Assembly: GCA_024734555.1 (NCBI GenBank)
Contig: JANPWX010000106.1
Coordinates: 2,936,074 to 3,000,073, forward strand
From: Trochalopteron elliotii
Lineage: Eukaryota; Chordata; Aves; Passeriformes; Leiothrichidae
Reading direction: 5' to 3'
Length of the DNA: 64,000 bases
The position numbers were made by a program, and so were the translations under genes. Of this stretch, positions 25,157 through 38,695 are shown piece after piece; the stretch's first letter is position 1; each line of letters begins with the position of its first letter. The notes beneath the pieces were generated by a model that was not told the DNA's origin, searched no databases, and saw nothing but the letters and a program-made list of their open reading frames with translations.

Positions 25157-28100
25157 TTTTTTTGGCCCAGTGCGGGTGGCACATCCCAGTGTGGAGCAGA
25201 GGGAAGGGTTGGCTGTGGGCACAGGGGATGCTGAGCTGCCTTTGAGGCTGAAGCCAGAGTGTGGGAAAGCTCAAGGACACCACTCAGAAACCATAATAAA
25301 ACCATTCAGCAGCAGTGGTAGTGGGAGATTCAAAATAACTACAATGGAGCAGTGTAATAAAACTTACACTGAAACCAAGAGACCTGCAGACAACACCAGC
25401 ATCTCTTCTAAACATCCACAACCTAGAGAGCCACAGGCTGCAGTCATTCCTATGATATTTTGCCTTTCAACAGCTAATACTCTGATTCTACTACTTTCTG
25501 AATACCAGTTTTCTGAGTTTAGTATGGTATTTTCAAGAGACATCTTCCTCAATTGAGTCCAGATCAATTAAAAATAGGCAGCTGTAAATCCTGCTCAGCT
25601 ATTTTGAATATTTCATTAAAACCAGAGAATTATAAATGGACTGTGACCCAAAGTAAATAGGTTTTATTTGGTAGCTTGGTTCAATTTGGTTGATCATGGA
25701 GTGTGAAATGTTGATAAAAATGGGAACATTTCCTTCCCTCTTCTAAAAGTGAGAGCAGGAAGCAAGGGATGAGAAGAAGGTCACTATTACTGGGGATGGA
25801 GAAAATATCCTAACCACTGTCTGGTATGCAAAACAGGAATAAAAATATCACTTTTATAACCCAGCTAACCCAACATCACCTGACATTTTAGACAGATATA
25901 CAGCTAGTTTAAATTATTGAAACTACTCATGAGGTTGATTTTTGACACTGAAAACACACACATACAGTTGTGTTAAGCTATATGCATCAAAGGACAATAA
26001 TGATGGAAATACCATTTGGAAGCCTCAACTACAGATCTGATCTACTAAAAATTGCAATATTTCAAAACACCAGCATGATTATGTGGACAGAATTCCCTTC
26101 AGTCAGTACTACACTTTGCCTTTCTCCATATGCTACTACTTGTATTCAAAAATTTGATTTCTTAATACCAACTGTGCTGAATTAATAATCTCCAACATAG
26201 TAAATGTTCAGCTTTAAAGGGGATGTTTAACCTAGCATTACACTGTACCAACATTATTTTTAACTCAAGCTGTTGTTTTTCAGGTTTTTTTAATTCAAAA
26301 CAATATGGTCTGCACAAATGACACACATTTCCTGTAAGTCAAAAACTGCAAAGCAAACAGATGGAGACCCAGACTAAGAAAAGAATTAGAATATCAGAAT
26401 ACAAGAGTTGCTCTTTGAATCCTAATTTATATGTAGAGCCAGATCCCAATATTAGCATCACACTGTAAAGCTCCTACATTCTTCCTGATTTCCTTCTGCC
26501 TTTCACATTACACTGGACCTATTTGCTGTTAGGAGAGCTGCATTCTAGCTCCACCTGCTCCACAAGGAATTAGAAACACAGATTTTGGGCTCTACTTTAA
26601 AATTCATTTCAGCTGCTCCTTCATGATGATCTTGTGTAGCTGGAGAAGAAATCCCAATCCATGTGCTGACGTCTATGTCAGTACATTCTCTTTAGGAGAG
26701 CTACCTAAATTAATGTTTAGGAGAAGAAGAATGGGCATTTAAAGGGCAGCAGAAGAACCCTGTGTTTAAGAATATAGTCCTAAGTACTTGCAGCCCTCAA
26801 AGAATATCCCCTTGGGACATGAGTGTTCCTCTTCCCTACCCTCAGGTTTTTCTAGGGCAGAGAAGAGTATCAAATACTACACTGAGAAAAGTGTGTCCTC
26901 AAGACAGCTGAAATGTGATTTCCCATGAAGAAAATGCAAGAGGCAGAAGGCAAGTTCTGCAGCTCAAATCAGACAGCATTATACAGGGCTGACATTGCCA
27001 AAATTTCCCCTCCCTCCTTCCCAATCAATGCTCTATATGGGAAAAGGTTTAGCTGCCAGTTTATGAAATTCTTCCCCCAGTGTACTGGAGGAGGAAGCAG
27101 ATGATCAAGATTTCCTTGGATTTAAAGCATAACTAGCATAAGGCTGTCCTTTCTGCTTCCATAATTTTTTTTTCTTCAAAGCACTCCTAATTAATCTGTA
27201 ACAAAATCAAAATTATTTTTACAGCAGTACTCAAGGATTGGGATTTCTGTCACACACACTGAGAGGTGGCATCTAGGGACACTCTGGGTCTTCACTTGAT
27301 TTAAATCATGCAATTAAAATGCAGGTTCAGTTTTGCAGGTACCAAAGGACTACAACCTACATCCAGACAAACTCAAAAACCAGAGACATATTCACTTATA
27401 TAATCACCGAGGGCAGAGAGAGCCAACAATAGTCCTTCAACATCTGTGGCTAATGCAAATCCAGTTTAAAACCTCAACCCCACAAACATTTACATATGAA
27501 ATAGTTAATCATGACAATGAAGTAAGCCACCAGTCAAAGTTATGCACACGCCTAAACCTCTGTAGACTCAAGGCTTAAAAATTTAAGACAATACCTTTGC
27601 TCAGAGAAGAAAAACTAGTTTTATTGGAGCACTGTTATTCCTGAAGTTGTCTGTCATTCAACACCTCAAAGACTCTTCAGTGAACTTGGAATTATTTATA
27701 GACCTTGTAAGTCACACAATTACACCTTGCTTTCAGTGAAAAAAGGGGAAAAATTAAAATAAATTACTGGACTCCAATTGAATGGAAGAAAAAAAGGACC
27801 TCTGAGATAAAAGATACAAGGAAAATCCAGTATTTCAGTACGAGGTAGGTCACAGGAACTTGTTGCAGCATTGTTACAGATCACAACCTGAACTAGCACA
27901 AACAATGGCAGCAGGAGAGCTGTGGGCACACAGCCAGTGCAGAAGCACAGAGGGTGGAGGAAGGAGCCACTGTCTTCTCTCTCAAATATTCTCCTAAAAC
28001 TATTTTCAAAGCATGAATTTTTCTGTGCCCCCAGCAGGAGAGATCATCCATGAATGGACTGCGTATTTCTGTGAGTAACACTGACAAATGTTTATTTAAA

Positions 28101-29354
28101 GAGGTGTTAGGTTAAAAACATCAAAATCTCAAATTTAAGATGCTTTAATACAAAATGACAATGAGCACATTTTATGTACTAGACAGAATCATACATTCTC
28201 CCATCACCAACATGTCTGTGCCTGTTCAACACTGGAAATGATTTCAAGATTACAGTGCAGTATTTCCAATTAACTGCTAATGTCACCTGACTTCTGCCTT
28301 GTGCACAAAGCACGTGAGTTTGTTTGGTTATTTTTCCTTTGATAAAGACTGACCAAGGCAGAGAAATTCCTAGAAGCAGCAACATTTGGAAAAGGCACCT
28401 GTGCTGGTCTCACAGACCAGCTTGTTCAATAATGTTTACATATCAAGAATTCAAGAATTACAAACTGAATTAAGAATTGCTGCAGTGCAAACTATCCCAC
28501 ATCTTACTACTGTTCACATTTGCACTTTCATTTCAAGCATTTGGGACTGCTGGACATAAAATTCTGGTGTAAATGGATGATGATTTTTGATACATCATCG
28601 TAATCCCTCCCCTCAGCCCCCTGGAACAGTGCACAGAGAAAAATACAAGGTTTGAAACACTCCTGCATTACTGCAAGTAAAAGGTACTTCATGGCAATTA
28701 ACAGAAATACTTTCTCAGTGTTTTAGTGTTCAGTGTTTGCAAACTGTATTTTCATGGGCTTCTGCTACAAGTCTGGTTGAGATACAGGAGAAATTAATCA
28801 CTGTGAGTGGGCACAAAGTTGTATCATCAACTAAATAATTATTCTTCATGCATTTACTCTGGGATTGCTGGCACCTTGAATGATTAACCAGGACTGGAGG
28901 GCTGGGGCAAGGACGTGCGTGTGGAGCCTCTGCAGAGAGCCTGGCTAACACGAGTCTGAATCAACTAGAAAACTCCACTGTTCCTCCAGAAGAGAGAAAT
29001 CAGCATCATTAAACACCAAGTAATCACCAAGAGAGTGCTGTGTCTATCTCCACTCCTTTTGGGCAGGGCAATTCCCAACAATATCCAAACTTTACACCCA
29101 GCACTGTCCATCATGACTCTGTGGCTGATTATTCCACCAGAGCACAAAAAGCAGACAATGCTCTCCATGTTCCTGAAGGATCAGCTGGAATATTCTGGCT
29201 GTGTTGCTGTAAATTTGATTAGCACTCACCAAAGGCACCTACCTGCAGCAATTCCCAGAGAGCAGCTCACTGTTCTGGGGAAATATTTACTACAGGGCAG
29301 TGAAATATAATCATTTGCAAGAAGGTATGGCTGCAGCCACTGTGAATTACTCAC

Positions 29355-29474
29355 CGGAGGGAAATCAAAGTCTATCTGGTTTGCTAAATTTAAGATGTAG
29401 TCGATTCGAAACTGGTTCTCTGGATTGGCTAGTTCCACTGGAGGTGCCAAATTGCCCATTGCTGTCACTATTGT
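29355..29474 (-). CDS. GNAS: GNAS exon 5 (helical domain)
   Basis: This 120-bp exon is exactly 40 codons, phase 0 at both ends. It reads [10 protein letters not shown], then [17 protein letters not shown], then [13 protein letters not shown]. The acceptor is a pyrimidine-rich …tttctttgcag and the donor is gtgagt. It encodes central helices of the Gs-alpha helical domain. [13 protein letters not shown] and DFDFPP distinguish Gs from Golf, which has [17 protein letters not shown] and an EYSQ-type end. This is the most diagnostic exon for GNAS here. It differs from the mammalian protein at several surface positions, as expected for a non-mammalian vertebrate. Splicing to exon 6 gives FPP-EFYEH, as in known Gs proteins. 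Confidence 0.97.
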
Positions 29475-29558
29475 CTGCAAAGAAACACAAGTAAAATATT
29501 GCAGAGTGTCTAAACAGCCACCTGGAATAGTTAAAAAAACAACAGCTCCTAGGTTTAC
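29475..29558 (-). other. GNAS: GNAS intron 4 (84 bp, open in frame)
   Basis: This very short intron lies between the exons ending KEAIE and starting TIVTAM. It begins gtaaac and ends tttctttgcag. It is 84 bp (28 codons), both neighbours are in phase 0, and the GNAS frame runs through it without a stop. Retention would therefore insert 28 residues ([14 protein letters not shown]… to …CVSLQ) and not truncate the protein. The insertion point lies in the helical domain. Confidence 0.93.
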
Positions 29559-29613
29559 CTCTATAGCTTCTTTAATATTGTTTTTAATATCCTGAATTTT
29601 CATTTTCTTCTCC
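29559..29613 (-). CDS. GNAS: GNAS exon 4 (start of helical domain)
   Basis: This 55-bp exon contributes one base to a split Glu codon and then 18 codons reading [18 protein letters not shown]. It follows an acceptor ending tattacag and precedes the donor gtaaac. It encodes linker 1 and the first helix of the alpha-helical domain that lids the nucleotide. Joined to exon 2 it gives VNGFNAEEKK, in frame, with no intervening mammalian-type exon 3 (which would add about 15 residues). QDIKNN and KEAIE are Gs-like. The Golf paralog has a different helix here (LDIRKNVKDAIV in mammals, from memory). EEKK at the junction resembles the amphibian short Gs form and also GNAL, so this exon alone would be ambiguous; exon 5 settles it. 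It lies only 84 bp from exon 5. Confidence 0.95.
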
Positions 29614-29783
29614 CTGTAATAAAAAAGATACATCATTAAATTTATAAGCTGCAAAAGCAGAATACCTTTTTAAAACAGAACATGAACTTGAAAAATATTC
29701 TATCAAAGCTGTACTGTCTAAAGTGCTTTCAGTCACTGAAGTAGACAGACTCATTTAAATATATCAAAACTTTTCTACTTAAG

Positions 29784-29832
29784 CAGTAACATCTATTTGC
29801 ATCTATTTTAATCAGTAACATCTATTTGCATC
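29784..29832 (+). repeat. Short tandem duplication (29-bp period)
   Basis: The 20-base unit cagtaacatctatttgcatc is present at 29784-29803 and 29813-29832 with no mismatch. It lies about 170 bp upstream of exon 4 in transcript orientation, outside the splice signals. Confidence 0.85.
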
Positions 29833-32673
29833 CAAAAATCAGTGTCTAGTTATGCTTTAATAGAAACTTACTACAGCCTTTGACTGGGACTAAGACATTC
29901 TGCAGAATCAAACAGATTTTGATTCATTTGAATGCAAAACACCAGACATACGTGCAAGTTCTTTAGGAAAGTATACACTGGAAACAAACAGAAAGGAAAA
30001 AAGGGTGAAGTTACTAAAAGCAGAAACAAATGAAAGGAGACCAAAGAACCTCAAAGCACAAAAAAATTAAAGCACAAAAATGATGCCTTAGCAGAACAAG
30101 CCAGAGCAGAGCACTCAACCTGACACAAGACATTCAAACAGTCTGGATGTGAAACGTAACAGTAAAGGGTTAATCCGAGCATATAAAATTATCCTTGACT
30201 ACAAGCAGAGGAGTAGGCTACAAAACCACTTGGAATGAGCACTATCATTTGGGATTAACTGCAGTCACATTAATGAGCCCAACAGGCTGGAGCAGGACAT
30301 GCAAATCATTCCCTCTTCTCCTTTGTCCTGCATTTTGTGTCAAATCTGACAACAGCTCATTTCAGTGCTAAATAATGCAATTAAATGAAGTGCATGATGG
30401 TATAAGCAGGAATTAGTACCCTAAAAGTACTATCAGCATTGAGCCTGTAAACTGTAACTTAATTGCAAGGCACTATGATAAAATTTTTCACATTATTAAT
30501 TTCTTGCTGTACACAGCATAAAATCACTACTTTGAGGTAAACCAAGTTAGCCATGCAATTACTAAAAATAGCCAGCTAAACTTTCTAAGTGACCTTTTAA
30601 TCTTCATTGCTTTTACAGGACTCTTTGATTATGGAATATTTAGATCAATATTTAAGATTTTTTTTCATTTTGAAAACTAACATTTTCCAGCACAGTGTCC
30701 CAGAGACTATGAAGTACCAACAGCATTTCCTTTTTTTACCCTTTTAAAGACAGTACCTCACACTGTCACCTTACAGAGTCCAGCTTGAAAACCTCATTTT
30801 ATGCAGTTAATTCAGTAAGCATATTGCAAACGCTTTTCATCACTTTTTCCTTTTTATAATTACTCACAGCCAAAAACCAAAATGAAACTGAAAGCACAGT
30901 CACCAATCAAGAATGCAGAAGAACAGCAGGGGAAAAAAAAAAGTACTACTTCAGTAAGGAGGCAGACATAGACAACCAGGAGTGGTGGGAATTTTGGCTA
31001 TCAGATGAAAAATTAATTCAATTTTTGTAAAAGGCAGTGTCAAGGAAGGTGTGCAGGATCTGGCTGCACATTCCCCAGCTGTGACAGCACAATGCAAGTG
31101 CTGCTCTTCCAGAGGGGAAACAACCAGCAGCACCAAATCATCGTGTCCAGGATGACTTGCTTTCTCAGGGAATGGCTCTGAATCAGCAGCACAACCCCAA
31201 CAAACACAAATGTGATTATCCTGAAACATCAGCTCCTCACTGACCACATGTCCTCACGAGTTTGGGGCAGGGACAGGAAGGTCAGTGAAGCTTGATGCAG
31301 AGAGAGAATTGAATGATCAATAATAATCAGATGAAAATTCTATGTTTTCCTAGACTTCTTTACCTACCTACAGGCCACCTTATTCCTTGAAGATTACCAG
31401 TTTTTTGCTTCAGACATTTGGCAGTGCTGATGAGAACAAGGCAGTGAGCCAAGAAAGGCCAAAAGCACCAAATTAAGGAAAATAAATTAGACAGGATAAG
31501 AGAGAAAAAACTGAGGGCTTTTCACCCTCTTCCTTCCTAACTTCAATGCTTTCTGTTGCCCCAGGTCTTGACAAACTCTCCACTCTACAACCAAGCCTCA
31601 GGGTGCACAAATACTGTATTTTTCAATACTGCACATACAGCTGCAAAACCACCATCTGCTTTGAGATTTTAAAAATGTTTCATTATTAAAAATATGTAAA
31701 TAATGCTATGAAAGCAGGAAGCGTTTATCAATGACAGTGTAAGCAATTTGTCTGGCTTTTATTCTGCCTCCAAATTTCAGCTGGATCTTGAACTTAATGA
31801 ACGTGTATCCAGATTCTGCCCTGTTTAGATTAAAAGGGCAACTGATATGCTGAGAGCCAAGCAAGATATTAGCATTTTTAAGGAATTAGCACTCATTTTG
31901 CTTTGGTTTGGAGTATCACTAGAAAAAGAGAAGTTTAGAGAGTTTGCATTGTTATAAGCAAACTCTCACTATTCTCTCTTCCCTGGAACACTTGCTATTA
32001 ATTGTCTCAAAGCATCAATGAGGTGCACACTGACTGACCTGGCTCTTCCATGCCATAAACCTCACTATTTTAATTAAAGATTTCAGTCAAACTTCCCCAT
32101 TTACACCTCTTGGCTGATCCTCTCACTACTAAGTGATAATGACTATGGAGAAACGTTAACCTGCAGCAATTAACGAAGTGCTGGATAACCATCATCATCT
32201 TTACAACAAGGATACTCACAGTTCCTATTTCTGGTGGTGTTGCCATGGCCCTATAGCCTGCCCAGTAAACAAGGAATCCTATTACACAGCAGTGAATGTG
32301 TCACAGCGTTTTGTGTTTTGTAATGTTTACTCGACATAAACTTTCCATGACAATGAGACAATTTATTCTCCTGGAACTCAGCACGTTCATCCATCACCCA
32401 TCCAACAGCAGCTTGCAAACAACGCTTAACTTCTCACAAAAAAACCCCAAAAAGGTGACATTCATTTTACTCAGGGACTAATGAGGTGAAGCACACAAAA
32501 ACAACATCCCATTCCTCTCAGATTGTGGTTTTTTTTTCAGAAACCCAGCCAGGCTGCACCTCAAATTTCCAGAAGTATTCAAACTTTTATTTTCCACAAC
32601 CACAGAGACTGAATATTCAACTCAGATTCCTTCCTTTTTAATTTCTTCTTCCCAGGTGTTGGCACTAAACTAC

Positions 32674-32679
<6 letters not shown>

Positions 32680-32704
<25 letters not shown>
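32680..32704 (+). repeat. Poly(A) tract, 25 bases
   Basis: An uninterrupted run of 25 A lies in intron 2. No retroelement body or target-site duplication could be recognised on its left, so a retroposed tail is possible but unproven. Confidence 0.9.
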
Positions 32705-33489
32705 GCTGGGCTGCCAAAATGTTTTCCTCTGGAACATCCTGAGTAGTTTGGGAATGGCACCAATGCTCTCCTGGCTCAGGAATGACTGATGCCTCTGCAG
32801 GCCTGGTCTGTATCTTTAGATGTCATGGGTTAATAAGGTCACATTTTTAATCTTGTTTAAAACTTTTGTTTAGGCTGTGCAAGGTAGGCCAAACAAAGCA
32901 TTAAACTCTATTAGTTGGGGATTAGAAGAAAAATCTCAAATCCTGCTGTTTTCAATATTTAAATGGGCCAAAAAAAAGCTGCACATAGCTTTCAGGAAAA
33001 CTAATAAAGTCTATTTTAGGTACTATAAAAAAAGATGGCATTTTAATTCAAGTAACATTAAATCAGAATGACATCAAAGGTCAGAAAAATCAAATATTCC
33101 TTGAAAACCAACCTAATCAGTATTTAGTAAAGAACTCCACCTGTGGTTGAGCTTTACTATTAAAAAGGCAACATTTTTACTCAGATTTATCAGATCTTAT
33201 GCAAAGAACACATTAACAAACAGATTATCAGAAGCAAACTAATTTAATTTTAATGTTCATTTCTGGTTTACTTAACAGATAGTACAAATGACCATTACTT
33301 GGAAAAAATACTTTAAGTTTAAAAAGAACATTCCACAGGATAAAGATTCAGTTCACCCTGAAACCTTCTGCATCTCCCAGGTAGAAAAAATAATTTTTAA
33401 AAAGGGTGCTGAAATTAATTCTCATAACAAAAACATGTAAAGAACTGGGGGGGGACAGAGATGGATGGATAGGGATGATGGGACAACAT

Positions 33490-33552
33490 CCATTAATCTA
33501 ATTCCTAAAAGCAAAATTCCTTTATGCCATTAATCTAATTCCTCAAAGCAAA
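33490..33552 (+). repeat. Short tandem duplication (37-bp period)
   Basis: The 26-base segment beginning ccattaatctaattcct occurs at 33490-33515 and again at 33527-33552 with one mismatch. This is a recent local duplication in intron 2. Confidence 0.85.
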
Positions 33553-36500
33553 GAAGTTTGAATTTTTTGGTCAGCGCAGACAGGTTAAGAAACCTTGGAG
33601 AGTTCTGCAGCTCTGGAGAATATATAGACTACTTTAATAGGGCATATTAAAATGTAGTCACAGAGTGTTAATACAGAGCCTTTGTCTCCTTTACAAGGCT
33701 GTAAACAGCCCAGCCTCTATCACCTTCAGGGATTGGTGTAATGCATAAATTACCTTCACTTCTGAAGCAGCCAAACTTCACTGACTCTTGAACCTGCTGA
33801 CATTTAACAACTGCAGCAGGGCAAGGCTTCCCCTCCCCAGGCAAAGCACTGCAGCTCATGAGCCAATGTGCAAGTGGAAGGGCCAGAATGAAAATCTCAC
33901 AAGGCAATTCATTCGCCTCTGACTTTTTATGGAAGAAAATGACATTGTTGTGTTTCACACAGGTGCATCTCTCTGCTTTTTCAGGTGTTGCCAAGAAATG
34001 TGAATGCCCAGGGAAGCAGTCAGGGGCTGTCCCCTTCTGCTCACCTTCAAAAGCCCCATCAATTACACACTGACAGCCAACGAAAACTTAATAGATCAGT
34101 TTTGTTTTAAAACACAAGTCAGTTCTTTGACAGGCAGTCATGCACTTCACGGGCACGTGGGATTTAAACATGCCTATTCATCGAAATACGGTGTCTCTGA
34201 TGCAGTGAAAAATGCTGATGGATTTAATAAATATTCCATAAAATCTGCATTAAAATTTATTTACTGAACCTCATGGAAACTAAGAGCACCACCTGTCAAT
34301 CCACCTCAGAGAAACAGAGCTGTGCAGTCAAGATCTTCAGACACAAGACCATGAGCAAGGAAATTCAATTAAGGTTTTGCTACCAATCCACGTTACAAAA
34401 ATCCTGCAGTACTTTACAATTCAACTAAAAGATAAATTTGTTTTAGCCTGAGTTACTTCTAATAGAACATGGCAATTACCTCAAAATATAACAGCTAGAA
34501 CAGCTAAAAGAGGGCAGAGGCCAAGTTAGAGGCACTTGAAAATGGGGAAAAATAGTTGCCTGGAGTATTCAGAGTGAAGCTGAAATAATTCATCTTAGAC
34601 CTGTGACAAAGTACCAGTTTTACAGACAAAACTACTAAAATGCAATAGCAAAACCCACTACGTATCTTCTGCAAGCTCAACACCATTTATATCACACTGC
34701 TGAGATACCTCAGTAGTTCTGCCAACTTCAAAGAGATTTTTCTGGTTTCTGTTCAAGCCCAGAAAGGACAAACCCTTGCAGTGCCATGGGGCAGAACTCT
34801 GCACAGCTTAGAACAGGAAACAGGATTTACTTGGGTCCTCACTTGCAGGGGAGCTGAAAGAGATTTTCTAACCATATTAATACTTTGTTCTTGGTTGGCA
34901 CCTGGTAAAATGAAATGGTACCCAAGGCACAGGAAGCTGACACAATGCACCCTAAAAAGCACTTTACAGTCAGTGTGTGCTGGTAACTCTGACCACACAG
35001 GGGCTGAGCATCTCCCTGGAAGCACAAGACCCTTCCTGCCAAGCAGTTTCCCTCCCTACCACTATCCTCTTCCTCCTACTCCACCTTTCCTCCACCCCAA
35101 CACCTACTTCACTTTGAAAATTCTTTGCTCTACTTCTCCAAAATTCCAGGTATCAACACACTGTACCACTCAGCTACCAAAGATCTGTGAGAGGAAATAA
35201 TATTAGAAAAAGAACAGCGATGAGGACAAACTACTTGCTTTCTCTGTAAATAAGTATCACCTTTTGGAAAAAAGAAAAACCCAACAGGCTGAATAATTTT
35301 GTTGTGATATACTTTGAATTAAAGACTCAGTTAAGAATGGATTATGTTGCACAGATCTAACTGTGACCTAAATTATTTGGGAGAACTTAGTTCAATTATC
35401 CCCTGAAGCATAATCACTTTCTCACCCAATATGTGATGAAATGTATGGAGCAGACAACACAAGAAGGGCTTCCACGAGTTCCCTTTTAAAGATTATGAAA
35501 AGCACTGGAAGCTGCCTTAGCACTGCTTGTTTTAATACATTCCAGTATTTTTCTCCATGAGTAACATGCACATCTTACTATGCAGCCATAAACACACGAA
35601 CTTATAATAAGAAATAAAAGCACAAAGAGATACCTTCTATTAATGGGATGACAGAACCACTCTCCAAGTCAGAAGTCAAGAAACACAAATTACTGAAGTG
35701 TTGATTAAAAAAAACCACATCACAGCTCTGTGAAAGCAGAAATCTTGCTATTTTTGATCATTATTTACCTTGCAGTGTTAGGGGCTGAGATGTGACTCGT
35801 TTCTTATCTTTGGGAATGGTACCACAATGAAATTATATCAAACTCTAAAAAAGGCATCTCTGAATATAAACATAATAAACTCCATTTTTAGGTTTCTTTT
35901 ATCTCTGCTCCCTGTGACACCCAAAGTGCAAAGGTTAAAGGGTAACTTTATCCTGCCTCTATGGATATTCTGATGCAAAGACTGGTTGTGGGCAGACTTT
36001 GCTCCTGATGAAGTTCCAGGACTGGGGCAGCAGGCACGTGGCACCCTGGCCATACCACCTGCCCAGGTGGATGTGGCACAGAGATGCTGTTCTGGCTCTA
36101 AGCCACCTTGAGGCTCCCCTTCAGCTTTGCAAATTCCTACATAAAACCCGTTTAACTGGTTTACAGTCCCTTTATACCTGTTAGTGGCACAAAGAGACCA
36201 TCACAGACACAATATCAAGAAGCATAATTCTGCTTATCCTGCTCCATTTACCTCAACTAATTAACTAGCAATAGTTTAGGTAAGGGATGAAAATAGAATT
36301 GTTCACAAAGAGCTCTGTGATCTACGAGCTTGACAAAGGCCCTTTAGTTCCTGCTGTGCAATTAAACACCTCTGTAAATTGCAAGCCCTGCCTGTAGCTC
36401 CCCAGGCACTCAGAGGGGAACACACCGGTGTCATTTTCCTGCTCTTAGTACAGGTAATTAAAGCATATTGCAATAAAAGGTGTCCTCAGAAGTTTAGCAT

Positions 36501-38584
36501 TCTCTCCAGACACTGGATACAATAATTAACAAGGCTGTAGAGTCTTCAGAGGACATTGTGATTCCTTTCTGGTCCAGAAGGACACCCCAGAACCGGCAGG
36601 AACAGGAGGGCTCAAGTCAAATTGCTGAATCATCTTGCCTTGTACAATTCACTACTTTGAGACAATCAAACTGCTGTCAGGAAGCAAAGAGCTTTTTAAT
36701 TATTTATTTAACTATTGTGAATGTAGCCATTATTAACACAGAATAAAGGAAATGTCCATTGCCCATCACATTTTTTTTTAAACACTTCTGCCCAACTGTG
36801 CAGCAGCACTGAAATGCAGCACACGACATGTCTGCTGTTTGAGGCCATCTGTTTGTACAGTCACCCCTCAGAGCAGAACCAACCTCCTGGGCTCTCCTTG
36901 ATCTCTGCATGCCCAGAAAAAATACTATTGTGGGAGTATACAGTGCCCAGGCACTGCATCCACGTGGATCAACAGCACCTGCTGTTAAATCTGGGCCATT
37001 TGCTGTGCTGTTCATCACCCCATCCTTTGCTATCAAACACAGGCAGGTAACAGCAGTTGTGGGGGGTTCCTGTTCTCACCTTAGTTCTCACTTTCCAAGC
37101 ACTTTTCTCCAACCTTACAAACATCAATTTGATGAGTGTCCTACGTGTGCCATTTGCTCTAAAACTGTTTTGCATATGTCTGCATTCCAGTAACTTCTTC
37201 AGGCAGGACTGGGTACGATGAAGCTTTTGAGGAGAAGGCAATCACATCCCAGAGCTCTTCAGGGGTTCGTGCACAAGAATGAGAGGAACAGCTCCTATAA
37301 TGGCTGATGACCTCAGTGCTACTTAAAGCTGAAAAAGTACACAGCTGGCTAAATGCCAATATTAAATGGAAAGAAGCCCTAAAATAAAAATGGCTGGAAC
37401 AGTGGATGCCAAGTAAGTGTAAACACAGACCAGCCAAAGCAGGATGCAGTGCAGTAGGAAAGACACTGATGAGACAGGTGGAAAATGGCTGATCCTGAAA
37501 ATCCTTTGTTTTGGGTTTGTTTTAGTGGTTATGATCTCTGTTATCATCTGAAACACTTCTGGCATGTGATATTGTAGACGGGCAATCTGGAAGGTGGTTG
37601 CCTCCAGCAGTGACAAAAGGCAAGGTTTTTTGCCTCACTCAAATAAAAAGCAATTATCTAACGTATTTCACCATCTTCCCCCTGGTACTTCTGAAAAATT
37701 CCATTAAACTCTCAATGACCCAAACCCTTAATATTTTCTAAAGGCTGTAGGATTTAGTACTGGTAGCTCGTAAGTTCAGAATGACAATCTGAACAGGAAA
37801 GCAGTTAAGTCAGAGGATGTAGACCCAAAAAAACGGGGAACTATTTGGAGAGGAACAAAGAACTGTTTACCAAACTATGCAGCTGCTACTGAAAGTTAAC
37901 ATTTCAGAGAGGTATTAACATTAAATGCTTTGTTCACCACACTTTCTTACAGCAGTGTTGAGCTGCTGTCACTGAATCAAGTCTTTCCTTCACAGCTGTT
38001 AAATCCAGAATTTTCACCATGGACAAAGTCTGAATTCAGGAAGATTTCCAAAGTTATCTTCAAAGATAAAGAGCTGTCAGGTACATGCAACTTTGTTCAT
38101 AGGTCTTGAAGAACTACAGACTCAGCAGTATCAGGAGAAACTAGAACAGCCCCTACTGATCTCTCTTTTGGGGAGCTCAAGTTCACAGACATTCTTAAGA
38201 ATGTGCTGTTGCACCTAAATGTTGATTTCCATGATACACTTTATTGAAATACAAATTTCAGTAGAAAGATAGTTTTCTGAAAAACATTATAGATGTTGTG
38301 TTTCCATGTAAAGACTTAGCACAGTTTCCTCTGAAACACCCAGAAAAAAAAAATCTTGTGAAATTTGTCAAGGCCTGACAGATTTCAAGAGTTGCAGTTG
38401 TGTATTTATACTTCCAGACTGTGTATGAATTTACTAGGACTGGGCACATAAAGTGCAATTTCAGGACACAGAGCAGCTAAATATTGGAATGAGCATATCT
38501 GAAAATGTGTCCCTTGAAGACCCTGGCCAGGGCACAGAGAGACAGGTAACACAGCCCACAACAAAGCAAGGTGCTGACAACTTT

Positions 38585-38695
38585 GGCTCTAATCCATCAA
38601 AGCACTTAAGCACATGTTTAATTTTAAGCACATGAGTAATTCTATCAACTTTAATAGGGCTACTCATGGTTTAAGTACTGTGATGGATGGGGGCC
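38585..38695. repeat. Palindromic MITE-like ancient repeat
   Basis: This 111-bp element has long imperfect inverted repeats. The left end reads ggctctaatccatcaaagca and the right end, reverse-complemented, ggcccccatccatcacagta. The next bases on both sides give an acttaa-type motif. A central hairpin pairs gcacatgagtaattctatca with the tgatagaattactcatg side around 'actttaatagggctactcatg'. The pattern of AAGCAC(A/T)TGCTTAA…CATGAGTAG…TCAATGGG… resembles a non-autonomous DNA-transposon repeat I recall as common in turtles and crocodilians. I cannot name the family with certainty. The copy is diverged and therefore old. Confidence 0.6.

Larger units (their letters stand above)
16089..29354 (-). 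other. GNAS: GNAS intron 5 (13 kb)
   Basis: This 13,266-bp interval between exons 5 and 6 starts gtgagt and ends cccatttcag on the minus strand. It is A+T-rich with no recognisable coding exon, no RNA gene, and no clear transposable element beyond possible old fragments (see 24425-24480 and 25118-25156). Open frames are short and without recognisable similarity. Confidence 0.85.

Noticed and set aside
29226..29654. Single 142-codon minus-strand frame read as one protein
   Set aside because: It is the accidental read-through of exon 4, the 84-bp intron, exon 5 and the start of intron 5. The splice sites show the true exon limits.
36704..37241. Overlapping 90-110-codon frames on both strands with Cys/Trp-containing sequence
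   Set aside because: Frames on both strands are equally open, no family is recognised, and local GC is only slightly raised. This is most likely a chance stop-poor region.
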